A DNA stretch of 64,000 bases from contig CM038221.1 of NCBI GenBank assembly GCA_021442155.1, positions 148,109,601 through 148,173,600 on the forward strand, in the 5' to 3' direction. A program made the translations under genes and the position numbers. This DNA is from Cymbidium sinense. Taxonomy: Eukaryota > Streptophyta > Magnoliopsida > Asparagales > Orchidaceae. A model generated the notes under the pieces. The model did no database searches and was not told where the DNA came from. It saw only the letters and a list, made by a program, of their open reading frames with translations. This document shows positions 33,777-45,124 of this stretch, piece by piece; the first letter of the stretch is position 1; every line of letters begins with the position of its first letter.

Positions 33777-36700
33777 CAAATTTTTACATGAAAAGGAATA
33801 GTGAAAATCTAACTAACACTTGTAAAATAAAGGTTAACTAAAACACACCACATAAATCCTAAGCATGTATATTAGACTTATCACTCACACATGGGTGACT
33901 AAGTCCACCTGGCCTATGGATTATGCTTAGGGGTATAAAGCACCTGCAAGCAAAAGCATTTATATTTTTATTTATGATAGCAAATCCCTCAGAAAAGAAT
34001 GGTTAGACTAAGAACGTTATACCATTCATTCTACAAGCATGCACCCAAATATCCAATCTAAAATATATATCACAAAACAAAATATAACATCAAACCATGC
34101 ACCGACCTAACCTACGGCTAGAAGTGGTGACTTAGGCTTATGTGTGTGCTTTGAAGGTTTGGGTGGTATGCTTAGTTATGACTTTAGGTTTAAATTTTTT
34201 AAGTGTGAAGAACATGTTCAACTTAGAGGAGGGTTTCATTTAAGTTATTTAAGTGTTTTGGGTTGGTTTTATTTCATGTTTTTATTTAGTTTAAGTGAAA
34301 CCTAATTAATTAATTATGATGAAGAGGGAAAGAGAAGATAACTTCTTCCTTCCCTAACCTTAAGTAATTTTCTAAAGTAGGTTCATGTTTTAGTTTCATT
34401 TTAGGTGAATGTTTTGATTACATCTTTTAATCAATCCTAAGTTTAGATAAACTCTAAACAAACCTATTGAAAAGAAAGGCATTTTAAGATTAAATAAAAT
34501 GAACCAAAATTCACATAACACATATTACTTCATTTCTTTCCAAACATATATAACATGCATATGGATGGACCCTAAGCATATCTATACATGCAAATGAGAG
34601 TATTTAACACACTTTATGATACATGCTAAGTAATCCATTTAAGGAAATTTAGAAGTTGAATATGCATGATTTTTTTAAGTAGAAAGAGTGTTCCTTATCT
34701 AAATTTTCACATACATAGTAGGAAAGGCATAAGTGAGTACAGGCATCATGTGAGGTGTAAGGTACAAGACCTACTTAGGCTACTTAAAGTTTCACAACCT
34801 TGGTTGTCCAGACTAATATACCACTTTCCTTAAATACAAAACATGCATATAAAGAAATGAAATAGAAAAGGGATATGCAAAAGTTGTTTAATGGATTCAT
34901 TTTATCTTATGCAATTTATGTATGCAAGTAGTAACCCTTCTTAAATGATAGCATAGGGATGAATAGGGTATAAAATTAAGTTGGGTTCTTTTCAAATGAA
35001 CCCTACATCTTACCAACTCATATTCAAAACTATATAAGAAAGAAAGGAAAACTACTAAGCATGACTTTATAATCTATCACATGCAAGATTATAATTAAAG
35101 TATAAGTAGCACACTTTCAGGTATTTGATTTATGTACTTTGAAAATAATTTGGATTTAGTAGTGATAACACCACTCATATTTCTACTTTAACCAACACAT
35201 GCAAATTTGACATAAAGTAAACAATTTTTTAAAATTTGAATTCCAAAACTATGAATGCATGAAATCACATGGCATGCAGTTTAACATGTTGAGGAAAGAT
35301 CCAAAGCAATGAAAGCATGTAAACAAACTCACTTTACTTAAATCCTAAAGACATTCTTATAGAATAAAAAAATTTAGAATAAATCAAAGTGAATTTCAAA
35401 ATGATTTTTGTTTAGTTTGAAGTTTGATTTAATTTTGAAAAGGTGAGATTAGTTTACTGTTCCTAACCCATTCTCATATGTGTTTGATATTTTTGTTTAA
35501 GATAATTAGATCTATTTTTATGCATTGATTAGGTTAAGCTATGAATTAAGTAGCTTAATTAACCCTTACCTACACTTTAGAAGAATTAACCAAATAATTA
35601 TGAGCCAATGAGATGACATAAACCCACAAGAATTTAAATTGTAAATGCACCCAATAAAAATGCCTAATGCAATTATTTGGCTCACAAAAAGTTAATTAAG
35701 CTAAGGGTTTAGCTTAAGTAATTTCAAAACACCCTTTCACATGTGAATTGGATTTTGATTTCCTTTAAATGAACATATTAACAAAGCATCTACCCAAGGT
35801 AGATTAATTAAGTTCAAAAACTTTTTTTAGAATTTTAGAAATTGATTAAGGGTATAATGATTTAACCCTTAATTAGGAGATTAAGGAGAAGAGGGGGTTT
35901 AGGGAATAGCTTAAGGTAAATGCCCCAAAATTATTCCATAAATCTTCTATTTACTTGATCTCACCTTAATAAACCCTAATCATAGGGTAAATCCACTAAT
36001 CCTACTCTAATTATGTTTAATTACATGAGAAGGGTAATTAAGAAAACCATATGCAATTACTCTAATCAATCCTTCAATAAATCCCAAGAAAATTAGGAGA
36101 GGTAGAGGTCATCCCTTAAAACTTACCTAAAAAAATTGGGATTAATCAGAGGCCTAATCAAAGAGTAATTAGCAAAATACACTTTCCAATAAAGCCTAAA
36201 TTCAAAGAAAATCATAATCAAAACTCATCAAAATTAATTTTAAAATGTTCTAGGTTTAATTATCTATCCATGTTTTATTTCATATTTTTTGAATTTTTTT
36301 TATGAAGAGTTATACATTTTGAAGATATATGGATTAACAAAAAATTAGTTAAGCATTTTAAATAATCCCTAAATCTTTTCACGGCGCGACATGGCAGCAT
36401 TAGCGCTTTACAGTTAACATGAGGAGATAACTTAAGTTGTCACCTCACAAACGGCAGTGGCGGCGCACACGCTTATATTCTCTGTCATCCGATCAAAGAT
36501 CAAACGGTTAAGGATTCCCCCACATTTTATAAAGGATAAACAGATAACTAAATGTGTTAAATAATCTCAATCGTCCATCTAAAAAGGATGGATCAGATGA
36601 TCAAGTTCTTCCCTGACCAGAGACCATGATCAAGGGGAAGATCCAAGCTAGATCTAGCATAAAATCACACCAAATTCAACCCACACCATCTAGAGATATA

Positions 36701-37589
36701 GAGCGCCAAATCCAACGATCAAAACTTGATAAGGTGAATATTTCTTTCACAAAGATCCACACCGCATTGAGTTTAGTGATTAAAAAATTTCATACCTTGC
36801 CAGAGGTGATCACCAATGCTCGAGATCGATGAGGTAGCTTCATCTGCTGGAGGCGAAGCCCTGTTGAAATTCGTAGGCCTTGGGATTGAGTGGCTTGCTC
36901 TATGGACCAACACCACTTGAAGATCCTTGCGGCTTTAATCCAATTGCTCCTCTCCTGGGAACTCCAATGGAAGCTTGAGTGAGCTATTCCAAGAAGTGTG
37001 GGAGAATTGATGGTTTTAGTGTGGAAGAAATTCAAGATTGATTGAGCTCTATTTTTTGCATGCAAACCGAGAAATGGGGAATTCAAATCCTCTCTAAGAA
37101 ACTTGGGAGTGCTCTCTGATGGTTACTCTGGGTTCCTTAGCTTCAATGAGAGGTGTATGAAAAAAGTGAATTAGTATATCTCCCCTTGAAGGATGGATCA
37201 ATGTCCATGCCATTTTGATCCAATTGATGAGATTGGGAGGCTATTTGATCTATTTGAGTGTGCACATGGTGGTTTGATCCAAGGAGTGGATTGCCAACCT
37301 CCATGTGCTTAATTTGAGCTTAAGAGGAGTTTGAAAATTCAATTTTAAGCTAGGGTTTGGTCTAGGACCAAATGGGCTGACCAAACCATTGGTTGGGTGC
37401 ACCACTCATCACTAAGTCTTGAGCTTTGGAAAGCCTCAAGTGATTGTGAAGAGGGTATGATACCCATGGGTTAGGCCAAAATTGTTCTATGGCCTAGGGT
37501 GATGGTCATTTTGCTATTTTTTTTACTTTGGACATGGGTATGTGGAGAAACAAGGTTTGGCCAAGTTTCATTGATTTGGAATCCATTTG

Positions 37590-38475
37590 GTTTATGTTGA
37601 CCCATTTAGGTCAAAATGGGTCAACTTGGAAGTTGACCAATTGGTCAATTGGTCAAACTGGTTGGGTCAAGTTCATATGACCATTTGAAATGTTTGGCTT
37701 TGGTTTGATTCAATTTGGTATATATTTGGTTTTGGCTCATATGACTTCATTTAGGTCAAATGGGTCAAGTTGACCTATTTGACCCATTTGACCTATTTGG
37801 GGTAAAGTAGGTTTGGGTTTGGTTAGTCATATGAGTGGATTGATATCTTTGTTTCCAATCAATTTTGGTTAAGTTCAATTTGGCTCAACATGACCCCTTT
37901 CTCATGTTGGGTAAGGTCACTTGTCTAGTCCAATTAACTTTGGTCAAGTTCCACAAGTGATTTGGAATGGACTTGACCCATTGGTTTTAATCAATTTGGC
38001 TTAAATCAAGTTTAACACATTTTGACCCTTTAGGTCAAAATAATCAACTTGGGTCAAGTGGGCCAATTGGGCTAGGTTAGCTCAAATGTTGGCTTGGTCA
38101 AGTTCAAACATAGGTCATGAGTGAACTTAGATCAATGGTTTCAATCAATTTGGCCTATGGTGAATTTGCTATGTTAGGTTTCATTTAGGTTAAGTGTTGA
38201 CTTGGTCAACCCTTAGGTTTGACTTGGTTTGACCCAATTTGATTGATTGATCAACCCATGATGATTGTTGATCATGATGAGAGGATATATGAGTTTGGTT
38301 CAATCCAATTTGGATAGGATCAAGTTGGCTATAAGGGTACTTTAGGTCACTTTGGGTCAAGTGAGCCTAAGTGGGTCAAATGGCTTGGTTAAAACTTGAT
38401 TTGAAGTTGGTTGATCTTGTATATGGACTCATGATTGAAATATGAATCCATTTACAAGTGGTTTGAGGTCAAATG
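37590..38475. promoter_or_regulatory. W-box-dense block in LTR U3 (left copy)
   Basis: I counted about 23 occurrences of TTGACC or GGTCAA in about 890 bp, where well under one would be expected by chance. TTGACC/T is the core of the W-box bound by WRKY transcription factors. The words sit in a degenerate ATGGGTCAA-like minisatellite. The same block, inverted, is at 49330-50240. Confidence 0.6.
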
Positions 38476-39489
38476 GATTTTGATCCATTTCAAAATTTCA
38501 TATTCAAAGGAAGAATATGAACGAGTCTTGGGTTTGATTTTTGATTTGGGTTTTGATTGAATGATTGAAGTTTGGATTTATATATGAGCTCATGATTGTA
38601 GGTTGATTGAACCATGAGAGTAACTCAAGTGTTTGCCTTGATTTGAAAGTGATTTGACTAAGTTCAAGATTTTGACTTGAAAGGCTTAGATTTGATTTTG
38701 ATTTGATCTGAGTTTGATTTTTGAAATTAGTTTTGATTGTTTGAATTTATATTTTATTTATATATGTGAATATAAATGAGAATATAAATGGATCATGAGA
38801 AAATTTTCAGGATTTGAAGTGGTTTAATCATGATTTAGGTTAAATCCATTAAAGGAAATTTAAAGGATTTAAGAGAATTTTTAATTTGAAATTTAATTTT
38901 TGAATTGGATTTGATTGATGAATATTGATATTTATTTTATATGTGAGAATATAAATGAGAATATAAATAAGTTTTGAGAAAATCCCATGAATTTGAATGA
39001 GTTTGATCATGATTTAGGTTAAATCCATTAATGGGAATTTAAAGGATTTAAAGGAATTTTAAATTAGAATTTAATTTTTGCCTTGGATTTAAATGATTTA
39101 TATTTATATTTCATTTATTTATGAGAATATAAATAAGTTTTGAGAAAATCCTAAGAGTTTGAGTAGGTTTGATGAAGATTTATGTTAAATCCATTAAAGG
39201 GAATTTAAAGGATATACGGAGAATTTCATGAATTGATTTTGAATTTGGAATTTGATTTGATGGGTTTGAATTTATATTTCATTTAAAATATATAAATGAG
39301 GATATAAATGGAACATGAGAAAATCTCAAAGATTTGAATAGGTTTGAATCATGATTTTGAATAAGTCCTTAGCTTAAGGACAAATAAAAATTTAAAATTT
39401 TTGATGATTTGATCATGGATTTCAATCATGGAATTCTATCATGAAATTGATTTGAGTTTGGAGAAAGTCAAATATAATTGATTTGGAGT

Positions 39490-42400
39490 TTGACTTGAAA
39501 GAGTTCTATTAGAAAAAGAAATAGAAAAGCTAATTGAAATGGAAGAAGTTGGTGGAAGAATCTAAAATGGAGGTCGGACATGCTGGTGGTAAGAGGTTAT
39601 CCACACATGTTGCTACTACTACTACTATTGTTGAGTCATTTCTAGAGTTGGCAACTTGCAAACTTCCTTGGTGTTGGAGGTTTGAGTGACTGCACTGCAA
39701 GGAAAGCTTCTTGATCTTAATTATTTTCTTAGAGGTTTTAGACAAAGAAATGTCCCAACCTTCTTTGGTTTTGGTAAGATCACTTGTATCCCCAAGGATT
39801 ACCCTAATGGAACTAGAAGGTTGTTTGACAAGGTATTCCTTCGGGATAACTACAACACCAATTTTGAAACTGTGTTCAAGCTAGTCCTTGAATGTGAAGC
39901 AATCCTCCAAAATGTGGCCTTATGGGGTAAGGGAAAAAGTTTGGATCATGACTTTTGCCTACTTTCTCGGTCTCTAGATTAAATGAAAATTAGGTTTCTT
40001 TAAGAGATTCTTAAAGATTTTCTGATTACTCCCTCTTAAAAGAATAAGGTTTGTTTAACTTATCTAAAAGAGTAGTGGACCATAGCTACAATGGATATGC
40101 ATGTCATCATTAGCGTATGGTATGGTCTGGCCGTGGAAGCTGGGGTGAGGCCTAGGGCGCCTCTGTTGGAAAAGGAGGTGGAGTCACTAAGGTCATGTTC
40201 TCTCTGATGATCTCTAGCTGGCTACCCATGTCAACGTTACTGCCTCCCGGTTTCTTCTCATAAACCTTTTTGGATTTCTACGTCCGATCTAGAAAAGGCA
40301 AGCTTTGGCCTCTCCTTGTAGACTAGTCACCTTGTTGATTAGCTTCAAATATCTTTATGGTGAAGCCCTTAAGCATGAAGGCAAGCCATGGATATTCTTT
40401 AAGAGAATCTCAATGACATGTATTCGCATATATGGTTCACACTTCATACTCAAGTTATGCCATCAGAGAATATAATCAATAAGTGACTCACCAGAGTGCT
40501 GTTAGGCTACAATGAGATCACCTATAACAACTCTTTGCTGAGCTCCAACAAATCTCTTGATGAAAAGTTGCTCTAACTCAACAAATGTCTTTACTGAACC
40601 ATTGGGTAGTTCAACATACCAATCAAAAGCAATACTCGCTAGGCTAATGACAAAGTGTCTAAAGAGTAAAGCATGTGCCACCGCAACAAATAACAACCAA
40701 GTGAGCTATATGCCTCATTCCCACGCCATCAAAGAAGGAAGGAGGCACAAAACCCTTGGGATCTTGGATAGCATCAATTCCTCCGGTAGGGTCTACCCTT
40801 TGAACGATGATCCTCCTGCTTGAGCCAAAGCTTCCTTTACCTGTTGCTCAACCATGGATTTTAGATCTTTTCTTGTATGGAGGTACTTTCCACTACTTTC
40901 CTATACAGGCTAGTGCTACCTTGCTCAACGAGAGGTAGAGTCTTAACTGGGTCTAAGACATGCACTAACTGAGGCAGACTGACATCGACTGTAATAGGAT
41001 GAACTGAGGGGCTTATTTCTGAAGCACTGACACTGCTACTAACAAGTCCTGTAACTGACGTGCCATCCTATCAATCTGCTCGTCCTTCTGCCTTAATTGA
41101 ATTCAGAGGTGTTGGGCTGATTTTACGGTGTCCTCTTGATCAACCTCATCACCTTCCATGTTGCTCCCTAAGAAGAGATCCTCTAATATCGACCATGCAT
41201 ACTCGAGCTGAATCCCCCAATCAAGTCATCTTCGTTGGGATCGAAGTTGACTCTCGCTTCATCGGACCAGGCGTATCCTAAGATCTCCTCTTTCTCCATA
41301 AAATAGTGTGCAACTATCTTATCTAAGGATCGATCTAACTCGATAGGTACAAATATTTGGGCTACCTGGTGTGATCATTATCATGCACCGGAGGCACCAC
41401 TCCTATCATGGGGAGTCAATCTGTGGTTGTACTCATTAAGAATGATACTCGACCCGGCCGTAATAGGGTAACAATCCTAGGATGATCCTCTACCACCGCT
41501 ACAACCGAAGCCATCTAGAATATCTTATAATTGTCACCATCTCTGCATCCGGTTGTGTGGGTGGAGTTGGTGAAAGAATGACCACGATGCTCCAGGATCG
41601 TCACTTCTTTCGCACCACCACTAGGCGAAGGTCGAGGAGAGCTCCTACCATAATGGGTGGTGGAGGAGTAGATTTGGTCATAGGATCACCAACGGGAATA
41701 ATTTTCCTAGATGCGGCCTTCATGGCCTTAGATAGAATGGGAGATCCTGAAACCTGCATTGGCGATGGCAGACGAGGGGTAGAGTGGTGGGGTGGAGACA
41801 CCACCGACTCTCTGTATATAGGAACTTCCCTCCTGTGGTGGCTGGTCCCTGTGAAAAGAATACTATCAATATGGTGATGTGCGTGAGTCGGAAAATCAAC
41901 CAAAGCGAAGACCGTGATGAACCTCCATCACTCTACTAGTAATGTGATGTATGGGCCTCACAGGCCTCTCTCTAATGGATCTACCTCCCTCAGGGAATAG
42001 ATCAAAAGATTGAATTGGGTAGGACTCGAGCAGATGCTCCACCTAGCAGAATAGATCGGAGGTTGGTGTCCACCTCTTACTCCTAAAATGTCGAAGTGCA
42101 CCATTTGAGGAGGTGATGGATCCTCCCGGCATCCTCTGTATCGAGAGAGGATGAAACTAGTTTTGTGTAACCAGTGGTAAAGTGATCATGGGAGACTCAT
42201 CCATGGTTGATCTAGCTGCTGCCTCTAGCTCCCTGGCTATCCGAGTGTGGAACCGTTTGATCATACGGTTCTTGTTCCTATATTGGGTATGAGTAGGATA
42301 GAGGAGTGTGAGCTAGACCTATACTCAAACGTGGGGGAGGCAAGCCTTGAAACCAAAGGAGCCTTACCCTTGGAGATGGTAGGGTGCTAGCCCGCACTGG

Positions 42401-42700
42401 GGCAACATGGGCAACTCTAGGACAAATTGCAATTAGAACAGGTATTGCCAGTACTACTGGAACTGTAATAGCTAAAGTTTGTGGTACTGCCACAGCTTTC
42501 CTCTTCAATGAGAAGACATCCGAATTAGAAGGTAAATCTGCTGACCTTTCCACACCTTGTTCTGAATGTGGTGAGGGAATGCCTCACAAGTGATCTGGCC
42601 CCCCTCCTTGGCCAAAGTGGATCAAGTTGGTATGGTCTAGATGAGGGAAGTCACCTTGATCTAAAGCTAGATCCATACCATGGGGGAAAGTAAAGACAAA
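39490..42700 (-). pseudogene. Gag of the giant element, left copy
   Basis: The core of the retrotransposon gag domain is at 40502-40696 (64 open codons, minus): LLFRHFVISLASIAFDWYVE, then LPNGSVKTFVELEQLFIKRF and VGAQQRVVIGDLIVA. This matches LLF..F..SL.G.A..WY..L..GSI.TW..LE..F...F. Continuing left, HSGESLIDYIL and SMKCEP follow in shifted frames. The zinc-knuckle region lies at about 39690-40000, where the minus strand has SHDPNF followed by frameshifted knuckle sequence. The N-terminal third (41600-42600) is Pro/Ser/His-rich. Multiple frameshifts leave it non-functional. The homologous right copy is 58140-60840. Confidence 0.75.
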
Positions 42701-45124
42701 TTTTTTGAGAACTAGCCATTTGCACAACTATAGTAAACTGACACTAAACTGCACTACACTGATTGAAAAGAATCTACAATGAGAAATAAACTTGTATCAG
42801 TTTTTTGTCTCCATAGATTTTGAATTTTGAATTTCAAAAATTTGAACCCACATCCAACAACTTGGAAGTGTTAAGTGGGGTTCAAATGAATTTGGAAAGA
42901 TTGATTGAAAGAGGAATTTGAATATGAATCCAAATTTTAACAAATTTGAGTATGTTGAAATATGGATTCAAAATTTTTGATAGGATGCTTCCATAAGTTC
43001 ATTGTTGTTTTGAATTTGAATTTGAGGACCCTTTCCTTTAACAAATTTAGGTATGTTAAAGTAAGGTCAAATTGGTTTTTTTTTTTGTTTGAATGTTTTT
43101 AGAATTTTACTTAGCAAATTTAGGTATGCTAGGCAAAGTAAAAGTGATTATTTCTTTTTGTGAATTTTTTTTTGTTTTGATTTTTTTGGAAAATTTGAAC
43201 TTCATACTTAGAAAATTTAGGTATGCTAAGTGAAGAACCCAAGTGTATTTTGTTTAATTTTTGAAAATAGGATTCTTAGCAAATTTAGGTATGCTAAGAA
43301 AATCCTAAGTGTTTCATTTGTATTTGGAATGTTTTGATTTTTGAAAAGGGTAGGATCCTTAGCAAATTTGGTATGCTAAGGAGATCCTAAGTGTTTTTTT
43401 TTTTTTTTTTTTTTTTTGTTTTGAGGTGATTGAAAGTGGAGATTCAACTTTAGCAAATTTGGTATGCTAAAGGAAGTCCCACTTAGTTTTATGAAATAAA
43501 ATTTTACTTAGCAAATTTGAGTATGCTAAATGAAATTCCAAATGGTGTGTTTAAAATTTGATTTCATTTTGGTTTTGAAAATGGAAACTTCACCCTTAGC
43601 AAATTTGGTATGCTAATGGAAGAAGTTCAAAAGGTGTTTAAAATTTTTGGATTTTGGAAACTTTACTTAGCAAATTTGAATATGTAGGTGGAGTCCAAAA
43701 TATATTTTGAAATTTTTTGGATTTTGGATTTGGAAACTTTATTTAATAAATTCGGGTATGTTAAATGAAGTTCCAAATACGTTTGAAAATTTTGAATTTC
43801 TTTTGATTTGGAGACTTCACTTAACAAATTTGGGTATGTTAAGTGAGGTTCCAAAATGTGCTTTAAAAAAAATTTAAATATGATTGTTGATTTTGGATTT
43901 TGGATTTGGAGATTTCACTTAGCAAATTTGATTATGCTAAAAAAAATTCCAAAATGTGTTCTAAAAATTTTTAAATTTTCGGATTTGGAGACTTTACTTA
44001 ACAAATTTGGGTATGTTAAGTGAGGTTCCAAAATATGTTTTGAAATTTTTTTGAATTTTGGATTTTGATACTTCACTTAACAAATTTGGGTATGCTAAAT
44101 GAAGTTCCAAATATTGCTTGAAAATTTTGAAATATGATTGTTGATTTTGATTTTAGATTTGGAAACTTCACTTAGCAAATTTGAGTATGCTAAGTAAGGT
44201 TCCAAATGTAAGTTTAAAAAAAATTGAAATATGACTGTTGAAGTTTTAATTTTTGAAAAAGGGGACCTCCATTCTACAAATTTAGGTATGTAGAATGGAG
44301 ATCAATTTTATTTTTAAAATGTGATTTTTTGTGTGTGATTGTTGCTTTTTGAAAGAGATGAACTCCAACTTAAAACATATGTGAAATATGTTGAAGTAGG
44401 ATTTCCTAAATGATATTTTATTTTTACTTGAATGAAATCTTCATTTAATAAACTTGAGTATATTAAATGAAGATGTTCATGTGCTTTTTGAAAATTTTAA
44501 TTTTGTTTACAAATGAACTTTTTATTCAATAAGTGTGAGTATATTGAATAGAAAATTCATGTGCTTTTTTTTATGATTATGATTGTGATTTTTTGAAAAG
44601 GATGATTCTTTATTTTATTTTGAAAATGAAATCTTCATCAAAGTGAATTGAAAGAAGATGTTCATTTGTGCTTTTGAAAATGTTGTTTAATTTTATTTTG
44701 AAAATCCTACATGTAACAATTATGGGAATTGTTAAATGAGGGTGACAAAATTTTATGGAAAATATTTTATTAAGTGCATTTTTTGAAAAAGTGCTTTTGA
44801 AAAGCAAAGTTCTTTATGGAAGATTTATTATTTTAGGATGAACCTTTCCTTATCATGAAAATGGTAAGGAGGAAGTCTTTAAGATGCTTTATTTTTATTT
44901 AGATCTTTTCACCAATGGGGTTTTAAGACCAACCAAGAATGCAGTCCTAAAACCTAATGATATTTGCTAACTCAACTCAAGAATGAAATGAGTTAAGTGC
45001 CAACAGAAAGAAGGATAGTCTTGGATTCATACCAAAGTACAAATCCACTATCGATACTCAAAGACAATGATCATTTACCAAAGATGGAGAGAGGAACCAT
45101 CAAATGAGTAGCCAAAAAATCTAT
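42700..45124 (-). repeat. Hairpin-array leader of the giant element, left copy
   Basis: This lies between the 5' LTR and gag. It holds more than 20 stem-loops at 80-90 bp spacing, at about 42842-42884, 42926-42969, 43027-43068, 43105-43143, 43200-43236, 43270-43305, 43353-43387, 43447-43475, 43500-43538, 43585-43629, 43660-43694, 43730-43778, 43807-43855, 43904-43952, 43983-44032, 44064-44108, 44158-44206, 44264-44303, 44358-44406, 44438-44473, 44512-44559, 44704-44745 and 44835-44873. The typical core is CTTAGCA / TGCTAAG around a loop AAATTTRGGTA, with outer pairs such as GGATC/GATCC or TTGGAA/TTCCAA. Stems vary with compensation (TTAACA/TGTTAA, TTCTACA/TGTAGAA, TTTAATA/TATTAAA, TTCAATA/TATTGAA). 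A T23-type homopolymer lies at about 43397-43419. No open frame crosses it. Confidence 0.9.

Larger units (their letters stand above)
31994..39490 (-). repeat. 3' LTR of the giant element, left copy (about 7 kb)
   Basis: The plus-view start TGGTTG (element-sense CAACCA end) gives a TG..CA-type terminus. Element-sense layout: U3 starts near 39400 with about four tandem units of 165-180 bp (38740-39400, landmark GAGAAAATC near 38797, 38976, 39142, 39317). Then come the W-box-rich block (37590-38475), a long AT-rich U3, a mutated TATA (33768-33776) and a GAA-rich tract plus AATAAA (about 33608-33660). Last is U5 of about 1.6 kb. Contiguity of the same blocks in 49031-55812 upstream of the PBS shows all of it is LTR. 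The exact 5' end is unknown because no polypurine tract survives at the deletion junction. Confidence 0.7.

Noticed and set aside
39686..39982. 98-codon plus-strand frame
   Set aside because: Antisense of the gag zinc-knuckle region of the left giant element; the sense homologue is at 60558-60806.
41482..41903. 131-codon (plus) and 100-codon (minus) overlapping frames
   Set aside because: The plus frame is the antisense shadow of degraded gag. The minus frame belongs to the gag N-terminal region already described.
43663..43854. Repeating peptide frames in the hairpin leader (also 57005-57322)
   Set aside because: The repeated peptide simply reflects the tandem hairpin units. The frames are not shared at matching positions and lack constraint.
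42842..44873. Hairpin array considered as a CRISPR array
   Set aside because: CRISPRs are prokaryotic. Here the units are diverged hairpins with related spacers inside a plant retrotransposon leader.
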